DNA of 64,000 nt from Catenaria anguillulae PL171 (taxonomy: Eukaryota > Blastocladiomycota > Blastocladiomycetes > Blastocladiales > Catenariaceae): the NCBI GenBank assembly GCA_002102555.1, contig MCFL01000015.1, positions 372,001 through 436,000 on the forward strand, given 5' to 3'. Shown piece by piece: positions 51,764 through 62,223 of the stretch. Both the position numbers and the translations under genes were made by a program. Below the pieces are notes generated by a model that was not told where the DNA came from, made no database searches, and saw nothing but the letters and a program-made list of their open reading frames with translations. Numbering within the stretch: position 1 is the stretch's first letter; the number at the start of each line of letters is the position of its first letter.

Positions 51764-54700
51764 TTACTGGAACCCGCGATACTCGCCCATGCCCTGCCCA
51801 AACCCATGCCCGCCACCCAGCCCCATACCACCCATACCTTGCTGCTGTTGGGGCAAGCCGCCACCATATCCCATGGCGAACGATCCCTCAAATCCACCAC
51901 CGACCCCGCCGCCACGCGTCACCTGACTGGCGGCACCGTTGGAAATGGTCGACGGAGGATAAAAATGTGCTGCTGCAGCGACCGCCTGCTGCTGCTGTTG
52001 TTGCTGTTGCTGCTGCATTTGCTGCAACAAATGGGCCGTCAACTGATGGCCCGCCGGTCCGGGTGACGGAGTTGATCCAGGATACATTTCCGCCGCCGAC
52101 AAGCCAGACGCATTGGCAAACCTCGGGCCGCCGCCCCATGCACTTGCTGCTGCTGCTGCTGCTGCTGATTGACGTTTCTGCGCGGCCGTGGATGCATTGT
52201 CTGCGGCGACCCATCCCTGCCATATGCGTCCCCCTGCTGCTGCTGGCCGGGCGCGGGCGGCGGCGGCGTCATGGCGCCCTAGCTTCGCGACCGCCCGAGA
52301 CGCCCATGGCCGTCGGCAATCCCTGCGACGCCGCAACCGAAAACGCCTTTGTGCACCCGCATCTCACGCAATTGATCCTGCTCGCGAAATTGTGTGCCGA
52401 ACATGCCACGCACAACCAATCGCCCGCACGGAACGGAACTGGGCACATGGCCGACGGCGGCGTTGGCGATGGCGTTCCACACCGCAAGCACATTGCGCGC
52501 GACGCAAAGTTTTGGAACCTGCACTCTTCGTTTGGACACAGCCAGTCACCTGGGCGCATGGGCGATTGCGATCCGTTGTTATTGTTGCCTGCGTTGCCCG
52601 CGCCGCTACTGGAAAAGGGCGAGTTGTGCGCATGGTCGGAACGGTTGCCGGCCCTACGGGGCGTCCCAAACTCGTGGTGATGATGATGATGGCCACGTGT
52701 GCCGGGCCCTGCGCGCGGGCCGCGCGGCGACGACTGGTACCCGTGAAATCTTGAGCGGCCCTCGTGGTGCCCGCGCCACTTCCAACGGACCCGGGCCCGC
52801 TCCACGTATCTGGCTCGCCATTGCCATGCCCCTTGCGCCGCTATCGCCGCCACCGCGGCTGGGGCTCGTCCCTTGCTGCTGCATGGGCGGCGGCGTCATG
52901 GCCAACTGTCCCGCCCATGGCGTCATTCCCGTGTTGGGATCCACGGCCAACGCCGATGCAGGAATCCCGGACCTTGGCGCTCCGCAGTGCAAGCACCGCG
53001 CGCGGGGCGCGCCAAAGTTGCGTGTCGAACACATGCCGCACGCCCACTCGGAATGATTTGCGGGCGGCGGGCCCATGGGCGGCGGTGACGTTGCGTTGGA
53101 TCCACGGCGATGCCCGCCGCCGCCGCCTCCCGACGACGACGCGTTGGACGACGTGGTGTCGCCAAGCAGCGCAAGTGAAACGGGATCGGAAAACGACAAG
53201 CCTGGCGGAAGTTCGCGCGGGTGGTGATGGTGGTGGTCACGGTCGCGTCCGAATTCACGGTGCATACCACCTGCACGGCCGCCGCGCGCACGGCACCCGT
53301 TGGCGCCGACGACGACAGCTCTGCGCCCGCGGCGCCACCGCCGCCTGCCGATGCGTGCGGCCAACGGTATGGCACCGCAGGCAAATGTTCCTGGATCCAA
53401 AGTTGTTGAATGTGCAATTGGGACACATCCAATCCGCATGCCGGTTCAAGTGATAGGTATGATTGGCAGAAAACACGTTGCCACGGTCCAATCACGGCCG
53501 CTCCCGGCCAAGTGTTCTTCGTTTGGGAACGGGATAAGAAACTCGCCCGCGTGTTGCAACACCACGGGCGAACTGGCGCTCACTTCAATCATGCCACCCG
53601 TGCCCGCCGTGGACGCGGCCGTAGCGGGCTCTGCAGCCCCTGCCGTCTTTGCCGCCACCGACTTTGCTGACGGACGACGATGACGATGACGCACGAAACA
53701 TGCGGCCGTTCATGGCCAGCGCCACCTTTGCCTCGTCATGGTTGGCAAACTCGGCAAACCCGTCACCCGTGGGCTGGCGCGTGCGCGTGACGAGCATGTG
53801 CAGCTTGGTGGGCTGCATGCCATATCCTTGGAACCAAGCGAGCAGGTCGGCTTGTGAGGGCGCTGGGTCGCGCGGTAAGCCCGCAAGGTGCAGCACGTAT
53901 GATTGCTCGAGCTGGAATTGGGCCGCACCGGCGCGCGCGTCAATGGGCAGCGACAGCACGTCCGAGTATTGGTAGGCGCGCAGGGCAGTCACCAGATTGG
54001 CCATGGATTCGCACCGGTGCAATGGTGAGGGCAACAACGGGTTGGTCGAGTGTGTGGAGTCGTCGGCTTGATGTTCTTGTTGCTGATTATCGTCCTTGTC
54101 TTTACCAGTGACTGCGCTCGTGGTGCCATAGGGCACCAAGTTGAGCCCCGCGGGAATGGCAAAGTTGGCAGAAAACTCGAGGCACTTGCCGGCGGCGGGG
54201 AGGCGGCCAATGGGGACGCCGGGGGCGAGGTCGGCGCGGAAGTAGTAGCACAGGTCGCGAAGGGCAAAGCTCGCCAGATCGTGCGCCGAATCTGGGTGGT
54301 GGCACATCCATTTTTGCACCTCCTTTGTGAGCAGCAAGTAGTTTGGCTGGGCGAGCAGGCGGCAGCGTGAGGCGCTTGCGGCGGCATTCCGAGGGCAATT
54401 GCAGGCGCAAGTCAAAGGCGTTGTACGCGAGAAACGCAAACTTGTTGTTGGTTGTTGTTGTTGTTGGTTGGTATTGTTGGTGGTGCTGTTGTTGTCACTG
54501 TCGTTGGCCGAGTCGGCCAAAGACGAGGGCGACCAACCGTGTTGGACCAGCGATTCTTCGAGGGCACGTACGGCAGCGTCAATACCGGGGACATCGAGCA
54601 CGTCGCGAGCTGAAATGCCCGACCTGGCCTCGGTGTAGGGGGCGACCGGTGTGGCCTGCGGTGCACACAGATGCAAATGGCGACCGATAACGCGTGATGA

Positions 54701-55356
54701 GGGCACGTGATAGATGCACCAGGCCAAGGCCAAGGCCTCGGCTTGGTCCATGGGGACTTGCGGGGTGTGGGTGGGGCCGGGCACGCGTTGGGAACCAAAT
54801 GGGTTTGCGCTTCTTGCGGTTGTGGCTGTGCTTGATCGCTTGACGCCGTGGAGCGAAGCGGGTCGGCCACAGGGAGCACAAGGTCGTCGACTTGGCCCGA
54901 TTCTGGGTCGCCCGGATGTGCACCGTCGTGGGTGGACTCGATGCGGACAATGATGAGGAATTCGGGCGGGGTGGGCGAGTCGAGGGCGGCGGCGTTGCTG
55001 GCAGCCGTGTTGGCCGAAGCTTCGGGGTCAGCAGGCCCACTGTTGTCGTTGTCATTGTCGTCGACAGAGTCGGACGAGTCGTTTTGGGCCGAGGGCAGGG
55101 CATTGCCGAGATCCTTGGCCAGGGTGGAGGCAAATGAGATGGCCGTTCCCGAGTCGTTAAGTTCGGGGTGGGCAGTCGTCTGCTGGGCCAAGTCCAAGTC
55201 GCGCCATTGCTCTTCAACTTGCAGTTGGGCAGCCTGAGGTGGCAGACCTGGATCGTCTGTGCTTGAACTTGTGCCTGTGCTTTGTGCCAGCGGACTTTGG
55301 CCGGGGCCAGGGCCCACCGCACTCGTGACAGCGGCGGCCGCGGTCAAGGCGAGCAT
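51764..55356 (-). CDS. Nrp1-like RNA-binding protein (degenerate exonuclease fold, RRM, RanBP2 zinc fingers), broken across frames
   Basis: Several minus-strand frames must be joined to read one protein. From ATG 55356: a disordered acidic N-terminus, then FLIIVRIESTHDG, a DEDD-exonuclease first strand with Arg instead of the first Asp. Later frames give EALALAWCIYHV and RSGISARDVLDVPG (same fold), and an RRM (YVLHLAGLPRDP, GDGFAEFANHDEAKVALAMN). RanBP2-type zinc fingers follow: DWMCPNCTFNNFGSRNICLRC, EWACGMCSTRNFGAPRARC, DWLCPNEECRFQNF, DWLCVACSAHNFASRINCVRC. The last part is a Gln/Gly-rich tail. This order matches yeast Nrp1, a stress-granule RNA-binding protein. Frame changes occur near 54.8, 53.69, 53.47, 53.35, 52.8, 52.27 and 52.13 kb, mostly at G/C runs and without clear GT-AG introns. 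Sequence indels, unrecognised introns and recent decay all remain possible; all domains are otherwise intact. Confidence 0.6.
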
Positions 55357-56743
55357 GGTATGATTTTAAGTTGGCTACGGGACGGGACAGGACAGGAAGG
55401 ACAAGCCAGCCAGGCATGAGATCCCACGATACGACGGGTTCAAGCCCAGAGAATATGATACAGCCGAAGACATACCAGGGCCGGTGCAGTGCTGTTCTGT
55501 GCGGTACAGAAGAGTGATTCTCGGCGGTACGAAGAGGTGTCGCGCGAAAAGGACTGGTTGGTCCGCTGTCCGTCCGTCGGTCGTCGGCAGTCCGTTGGGC
55601 CAGGCAGACACGAATGATGCAGCGGCGTGGGATCGTATGCGTGTCTCGGAGGATGTATGGCCGCCGAGGGTTGGTTGCCGAGTGTCCAGTGTGTTGAATG
55701 CGTGCGCACGGGGCAGAATTTTGATTCTTGCCTTTGAGAAATGGCGTTTGTCGTCTGCAGAGTCCCACCAGTATGCATGCTCATGCTGCAACACAAAGGC
55801 GATGCGATCGGCAACCGTCAGTGTCTGATTTCATTTCCCAAAACCTCATCCAAGCTTATTCAAAGCAATTAACTCATTGGACTCGCCCACAAGCCCAATG
55901 CCTCTGTTCCACCTCCCTCCCGTCGTCACTCGCCGAGTAGGTACGCATCATCCGCACATTGTCCCTTCATAGTGCGTCCGATCTCCCGACTTCCGAGCTT
56001 GAGTCCAAGTTCCAACGGAAACGATAACGTGAGGCAAAGTGTGCCGGTGGGGAACAACGGCACGGCACGAGCCTCCAACAACTCACATTCCAGCCCACAT
56101 AACGGCCTTCAAGTTTACAAACCATCATCCTCCTTCATTTCATTTCATTTCATTTCGAATGCTCCCGCAGTATGTGAGCGTGTACACTATGATTTATCGA
56201 GCGTACCGAGCTGCAGCAAACTTCACCGCTGAGCACTGGCTCCCATTTCAACGTTTCACGAAAGTGACTTTGATCGATCCGAGTGCTCCTCGCCAAGTGG
56301 CAAACCCTGCCGCCACCACGTCGCTGGTTGCTTCCGGCCAATGCATGATGCCCGCTTACTTCAAGCGACCGAGCGCGAGCTACAGCTGGCGCCGCACCGG
56401 CGTGGTCACGATTGGATTGCAGTGCACGAGGATGCACATGTGCATACGTTACTGATGCGTGAGGGAAATTGCAGCACGTGGGTCATTTTTGTGCCAGGTC
56501 GCGCCAAGTTTGCCCTGAAGCGGGGCCGAGAATACCGCCATGTGAGACACGATGAGACACTGGGCAGGCGCCGCCCGCCACCCAAAAGGCCGCTGGCCGG
56601 CCGCCCACCGCTCCGCTCGTTTCTCACTCGCCTTGCTGTCGTCGCCGACAAATGTAAGGCCATTGGTCGCCACCTTGACCAGTGACCACCCACTCCTGGC
56701 TCATGAGGTCCATCGCGCTGCCGCCAGCGATGACCCATCGGCC
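55357..56743. other. Divergent intergenic region
   Basis: About 1.4 kb between the starts of the RNA-binding gene (minus) and the kinase gene (plus). It contains a (CATTT)4 microsatellite at 56136-56156. The kinase frame stays open upstream of its first ATG as far as a GTG at 56552, so a missed 5' exon is possible. No other gene recognised. Confidence 0.45.
56136..56156. repeat. (CATTT)4 microsatellite
   Basis: Four tandem copies of CATTT plus one C in the divergent intergenic region. No known role. Confidence 0.8.
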
Positions 56744-59392
56744 ATGAACTCCAACTCCATGCATACGGCAAGTCCACTGTCCGCAATCGCCGTTGCGGCC
56801 GCACCCGAAATGGGACCATACCCAACAGAGACGTTGGCGGTGGCCGTCGCAGATGGCCAGAAACTGACAATGCAACCCAAAGACAACTCAAAGGAGCGGC
56901 CAAAGCTCTCGCTTGTCATCTCGCCGCCATCGCCAGCGCCTTCGCCATCGCATGCACAGGCTGAGGCTCATCGTGCTGCTGTGGCTCCCAGGCCTGCCAT
57001 GGTGGCTGCAACAGCTCCTCCTCAAGTTTCCAGCATAACATCAACAGCAGATACAGATAATGCAGATGCATCCGTCTCCATTCACCGCCGGCTGTCTCTG
57101 GCTGACGACCTGTTTGATCCCGTGGTCGAATCCACGGTCGAGACGCTGGCTCACAATCCCAATGGAACCACTCGCCTCAACCAATACCTTGTGCACAAGT
57201 ACTTGGGTCAAGGCAGCTACGGCACCGTCTACCAAGCAACCAATCTCGACACGGGCATCGAGTATGCCATCAAGGAGTTTTCGCTCTCATTTCTGCGCAG
57301 AACACTGTGGTCGCTCATCCAGCGACATCCAAATGCCCGGCGCTCAACGCCTGCAACGCCGACAGCGGCCAGTGGTGTTGCGGCATACCCTCCATTCCCA
57401 TCGTCGTCGTCATCGCCATCGTCATGCACGCCCTCCCCATCAACATCGTCACGTGGCCGTGGTCGCGGGCTCGGGCTGGGCATGACACGCCAAGGGCCGC
57501 GCCCCGATTCGACGCTCACCTTCGTGCCGAGCACACCCACCGACGGCACTGCCGAGGCCGTCGAGGCAGCAGCGGCCGCCGACGCTCAGCTCCGACACGA
57601 AATTGCCGTCCTCAAACGCTTGCACCACCCACACTGCGTCAAGCTGCACGAGGTGCTGGATGATCCAGACAATGATGCCCTGTACATGGTGATTGACCTG
57701 TGCCCAAACGGCCCCGTCGTCAAATTACCATCGGATGCATTGGGCGGCGCTGGAACGGGCGGGGGACCGGCTGGCGCGAGTGCGGGCGGCGCGAGCTTGT
57801 CCATCAGCATCATGTCCAATACGCATGCGCCGCCGCACACACTCATGCCGAGTGCGGATGCCAACGGAGGTGGCGGCGCACGGAGTAGTCGGAGGGGCAG
57901 TTGTGCCGGGAGCGTGAGCGGGAGCAGCGAGAGCAGTGGCGTGTCGATCGAGTTGCCGGCCAGGCGGCCGTCAGACTTGCTCCTGTCATCGTCCACGTCG
58001 TCCAGTGGCAGCGAAAGCGATGATGACCACGGCGAGAGCACAAGCATGTTTGCACGCTCACGCCGCTCATCGACGTGCTCATCGCCATCAACATCATCCT
58101 ATTCGGATTCAGACACAGCCTCAGACTCGGACACTGACATGGACTCGCCCATTGACCCAACCACGGGCCCAACCACCTCGCCGCTCCCCGAACCGCAGGC
58201 GCGCAAATACTTTACCGACATTCTCCTTGGCGTGGAATACCTGCACGCGCACGGCATCTACCACCACGACCTGAAACCCGCCAACCTGCTGCTCACGGCC
58301 GACGACCAAGTGAAAATCGTCGACTTTGGCATTGCCGAAATGCTCAAACATCCAGGTAAATCGACATCGTCCTCTGCATCTAGTCGCCGCCGTACATCCA
58401 GCTTTTACGGCGCCGGGTCGCCCGCATTCACCCCGCCCGAACACTGCCTCATGTCCGTGTACGTCCCGACAGCACCAGGGTCACGGCTCGCGAGCCCGGC
58501 AACCAGCCCGCGCATGTCGCCCGCACATGCACTGCCGCCGCCACCACTCCCATCGGCACCCGTGTCACCTGCAGGGATGCCCACGCAATCCACATTGGCC
58601 GCCGCATCCGACGTGTGGTCCATGGGCGTGGTTCTATACATGATGCTGTTTGGCCGGCTCCCATTCTTCTCGCCCATCCTCATTCACCTGTACCGCGCAA
58701 TCGCCCACGACGACCCGCCCTTGCTCGTGGCGCCACATGCCACCACCCAAGTGTCGGCTGATGCCATCGACCTGCTCACGGGCTTGCTCGCAAAAAACCC
58801 GCGTGACCGGATATCGCTCGACCGCATTCGGGCACATCCGTGGATCTCGGATCACGGGCGGATCGTGTTGCCGACCAGGGACGAGAATGTGGCCGTGGTC
58901 GAGGGCGTGTCGGAGGCGGACGTCCAGCTTGCAGTGGGTCGGGCAGCGCATGGCACCGCGGGCGGGTTGGCCGCCGTGAGGTTTGCGGCCAGGTTGAAGC
59001 GGCGCGCAGCGGTTGCGGCGGGGGACAGGCGCGAGCGCCACCGCGAAAGGGACAAGGATAAAGATAACGACAAGGATAGGGTTGCGCACGTGCGGCGGGT
59101 CGCGGCGAGGGAGAGAGGGAGGCAGCGTGGAAAGGAGAGGAGGAGAAAGTGGGTTGAGATTGGGGCGGCAGCTGAAGGGCTCGGAATGAGCGAGGTTGAA
59201 GTTGCAGTGGCCGACAGGGATGTACCTCGGTCTGCCGCAGCAAAACTGGCAGCACTCAGTGCTTTGATGGGCGGCGCGGGACGTGTGTCACCATCGCGGC
59301 GGCAAGACGAGCAGGATTCGGTCGAGCCCTTGTCGCCACACCAGCTTCTGTTTGCCGCCGAGCCGCACCCACCGGCAAGTGCCGCCGAGTGA
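56744..59392 (+). CDS. CaMKK/LKB1-group serine/threonine kinase with large low-complexity insertions
   Basis: A single exon of 882 aa from the ATG at 56744 (MNSNSMHTASPLS); the frame is open upstream but has no ATG. The kinase core starts near residue 150 with YLGQGSYGTVYQA and AIKEF. The alpha-C region (HEIAVLKRLHHPHCVKLHEV) follows an insertion of roughly 80 residues. After LYMVIDLCPNGPVV there is a second, Ser/Gly-rich insertion of about 150 residues before ARKYFTDILLGVEYLHAHGI. The catalytic loop reads HHDLKPAN (Asp509), with His for the usual Arg; DFGIAEM is at 527, and the P+1 region GSPAFTPPEH resembles CaMKK/Elm1/Sak1 kinases that activate AMPK/Snf1. SDVWSMGVVLYMMLFGRLPF and RISLDRIRAHPWI complete the fold. 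The C-terminus is Arg/Lys-rich. A role upstream of Snf1 is inferred from similarity. Confidence 0.85.
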   Translation: MNSNSMHTASPLSAIAVAAAPEMGPYPTETLAVAVADGQKLTMQPKDNSKERPKLSLVISPPSPAPSPSHAQAEAHRAAVAPRPAMVAATAPPQVSSITSTADTDNADASVSIHRRLSLADDLFDPVVESTVETLAHNPNGTTRLNQYLVHKYLGQGSYGTVYQATNLDTGIEYAIKEFSLSFLRRTLWSLIQRHPNARRSTPATPTAASGVAAYPPFPSSSSSPSSCTPSPSTSSRGRGRGLGLGMTRQGPRPDSTLTFVPSTPTDGTAEAVEAAAAADAQLRHEIAVLKRLHHPHCVKLHEVLDDPDNDALYMVIDLCPNGPVVKLPSDALGGAGTGGGPAGASAGGASLSISIMSNTHAPPHTLMPSADANGGGGARSSRRGSCAGSVSGSSESSGVSIELPARRPSDLLLSSSTSSSGSESDDDHGESTSMFARSRRSSTCSSPSTSSYSDSDTASDSDTDMDSPIDPTTGPTTSPLPEPQARKYFTDILLGVEYLHAHGIYHHDLKPANLLLTADDQVKIVDFGIAEMLKHPGKSTSSSASSRRRTSSFYGAGSPAFTPPEHCLMSVYVPTAPGSRLASPATSPRMSPAHALPPPPLPSAPVSPAGMPTQSTLAAASDVWSMGVVLYMMLFGRLPFFSPILIHLYRAIAHDDPPLLVAPHATTQVSADAIDLLTGLLAKNPRDRISLDRIRAHPWISDHGRIVLPTRDENVAVVEGVSEADVQLAVGRAAHGTAGGLAAVRFAARLKRRAAVAAGDRRERHRERDKDKDNDKDRVAHVRRVAARERGRQRGKERRRKWVEIGAAAEGLGMSEVEVAVADRDVPRSAAAKLAALSALMGGAGRVSPSRRQDEQDSVEPLSPHQLLFAAEPHPPASAAE

Positions 59393-59537
59393 AGGCACCA
59401 ACGACCACCCCTTACCACCGCCATCCAATTCATCACCACCCGATTCGCCACCAACGCCGTCGCTCGCAACTTTCTCATCTGTGCCTCACATTCCATCCCA
59501 TCGCCGCTCATCCGAGCCGCCGCCATCCTCCTCGACA

Positions 59538-59828
59538 ATGTGTGCATGTACTGAGCCTTCGCGCCGCCCTCCCGCCGCACAACGGTTATGGGTTCGCATG
59601 CGCGCCGCAACCCAGGCGGTCGGCTGGATCAAGTGGCACAAGAGCCCCAAGTGTTCATCCAGGCACGTCTCAATTCGAAACGTTAGTACACATGCTGCGG
59701 TGGATGGGTCGAATATCAAGGATGACAAGCTTACCATGCTGGATCGCATGCGGAAATGGTTTGCGGATCGCAAGGAGGGGGAAAGGGAAAAACGAAGAAG
59801 GCGGCAAGATGGCCAAGGGCAAAAATGA
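59538..59828 (+). CDS. Possible small protein, unknown
   Basis: A 96-aa frame from the ATG at 59538 (MCACTEPSRRPP). The middle (MRAATQAVGWIKWHKSP) is followed by DKLTMLDRMRKWFADRKEGE and a very basic C-terminus (REKRRRRQDGQGQK). The second half looks helical and charged, like a real small protein. There is no family match, it follows the kinase stop by only 145 bp, and its codon bias is weak. A small intron may be missing. Confidence 0.3.
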   Translation: MCACTEPSRRPPAAQRLWVRMRAATQAVGWIKWHKSPKCSSRHVSIRNVSTHAAVDGSNIKDDKLTMLDRMRKWFADRKEGEREKRRRRQDGQGQK

Positions 59829-62131
59829 GAGTGCAAGGCATTGCAGTATATTACTTTGTTTCGGGTGTGCTAGCATACGTTGTGTCTCTTGTGAACTTGG
59901 AACAACTATAAATCAATGTTGCGTTTGATCCTCCCCGTCCACTTTTCTTAGTCTCACGCTCTTCCCACAGGCCCTGTCAAAGGAAACGCTAGATGTGAAG
60001 AGAACGTTTGGAAGCATTCTTTTTACACTGCTCGCCGCAAAACGCCCCAATCGTACTCTGACAATCAACCTGTCCACCAGGTAGCGTACCGCACGTCCAC
60101 AACAGATTGCAGAGAAGCGACCGGACAAAACAAGGACATGGAGGCCAAATCATGAGTCCCTGCAGGAAAGCCTGGAAAACGTTTCCACCGTTCTGGGTCA
60201 TCGGCCAGCAAGGTTGAAAGTTGAAAACGTTGCATTGGCTTGTCAAGCCCATGTACATATTTTCAACAGTATCCCTTTTCCGACGTCATAGGTTGCTAGC
60301 GCCCCCGATCATTTTTCACATCTTGCGCAATCCACACACCATGACACACATTGCACCTGCAACCTGATCCATGCTGTAAGACCGTTTGCGAGACAACATG
60401 CGCTCTGAACCGTGATTCGCAGCTGGCATGAAATTTGACGCACAGAACAATTGCGAGGCTTGCCGATTGAATGCATTCACGACATCATCGCTATCCACTA
60501 CGCCTGCTCTTGCGTTTGGGCAAAGTGGGCTGGGAATCTCACCAATACTCCTGTCAACGATAGTCACTGCAAGCTGGATGATTCACGTGGCTGTGATTGC
60601 ACCATTCGACGATACGCTCGCGGTGGAAGCTGTCACACTTGGCTCAACAACTCACATTCCAGTGAGCGAGCTGTACTCCGTGATGACCAGTACTGACCAC
60701 CCAAACCAAGTCAACCCTTTCGATTGGTGATAATGCATCACATCATATGGTGTCAAATTGGGGTCATGCGCAACGACGTCGACTGAATCACCTTTGGACG
60801 ACTGCACGTTCTCTGTACTTTCCATCCGCTCGGATAAGTGTTCGACCCGACACGCAATGAATCTTTGATATCGGTTCCGACCTACCCCGGCATTTGGCTG
60901 CATATTTTACATTGCCGGCATTTACGCAAGTTGGAGAAGGACAGGTGGCTACAAAAAGACCATGGTGCCCGCCATCCAAGTCTCAGTGGTCAAGGACACC
61001 AACGTGAGACATCTATCCCATCGCACACCAGCATACATTCTGCCAACCACATTGATTTTTCGTATGTACGAACTGTTTGCTTTGCCCTGTCTTACTATTC
61101 GTTTCCGCACGCCTTCGGGTCGGTCCATCGTGAGTTCACGGCCTGATTCCCACACTCGCTTCATACACGATTGGCTGCTCCAAGCTCTCCCCGTCCATGC
61201 TGGTTTCGAATTCTGAACCGCACTCTCTCGCTTGAATGGCTATTGGAGCGTGGGCAGTCATGACTCGCTCCATTTGATTTTCTCATGACGGGTGCAAGCG
61301 GGCTTGGTCCTACGTGGATCTCGGCTTGAATGCAACTCTATTTGACATATCCCCATTCCTGCTCGTACTTCATTTCGACCCTTCTCTTTCCTGATGCTAC
61401 ATACATCGAGGTGAGGACAATGCAGACAGCGACTAACTCGGGTATTCACGTTGACCTCACTGACCTGTGCTAAAGTGTGTGCATCGCAATTTGCAACAAT
61501 ATTCCCACCTTCAGCATCTGTTTTTTCCCCAACAACCCGCGTGATCGCCGTGCTCATAACCTGGCTACGATCATTCCCGCCGTCGCATCGACTATAGCGC
61601 AATAGTGTCCTCCGTCTCCATACCATACACCGCATTCGTCCGCGTTTCAGGCTCCAGTACCGGAGCTGGTCCACCGTCACCTCCGTGACTTTTTTTTTTT
61701 GTCTCGCGTATCACGTCCATCAAACACCTTCTGCTGGCTCCCTGCCAAGTTTGGCTGTTGTTCTCGAAACCGCACACACTCAACTCAGAGGCCCAAGTCG
61801 AGTTCGTATCCCGACCATTGGTGAGCTCATTGTTCTTGCGCTTATTGCTTGCTTTAGCGTACGTACGTACACACAGGTGACCGCTTGGTCCATTGTTGGT
61901 TACATTTGTAGCATCACTTTACCGTATTTTTTGACCTTTTGATCCATCCGTCGTCCCTGGCACATGTGTGAATGTAGGCTTGACCGCAAGTCGTCCGCAC
62001 CTTGGCTCAAACCGTCGAGACCGCACTGCTGGGTGTGTTTTGACTGTGCTCCACAACGTTAGTGCTACGGCTGCCAGACTAGACTCTCGTCACCCTCAAT
62101 CGCAGTACGTTCCACCTTAATCCTGACTGGG

Positions 62132-62137
62132 TATAAA
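62132..62137 (+). promoter_or_regulatory. TATA box of the second F-box gene
   Basis: TATAAA in GGTATAAATG, about 92 nt upstream of the ATG at 62224. Position fits a core promoter. Confidence 0.5.
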
Positions 62138-62223
62138 TGCCACTCGCCTTCTCCACCCCAACCTCAGTGCCTGCAACATACGAATATCATCAACTTACCT
62201 GGACTCCCATCTCATTCCCAATC

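Larger units (their letters stand above)
59393..62223. other. Long gene-poor stretch
   Basis: About 2.8 kb with lower G/C than the flanking genes from about 59850 to 62100. Apart from one doubtful small frame (59538-59828) I see no gene. It holds a T-run at 61690-61699. A TATA box at 62132 belongs to the next gene. No repeat family or transposon signature was found. Confidence 0.5.

Noticed and set aside
51682-52680. 332-codon plus-strand frame over the zinc-finger gene
   Set aside because: Lies opposite clear RanBP2 zinc-finger coding; low-complexity translation with no domain.
60428-60730. 100-codon ATG frame in the gene-poor stretch
   Set aside because: Weak codon bias with several rare codons, overlapped by an equally long frame, and no family resemblance.
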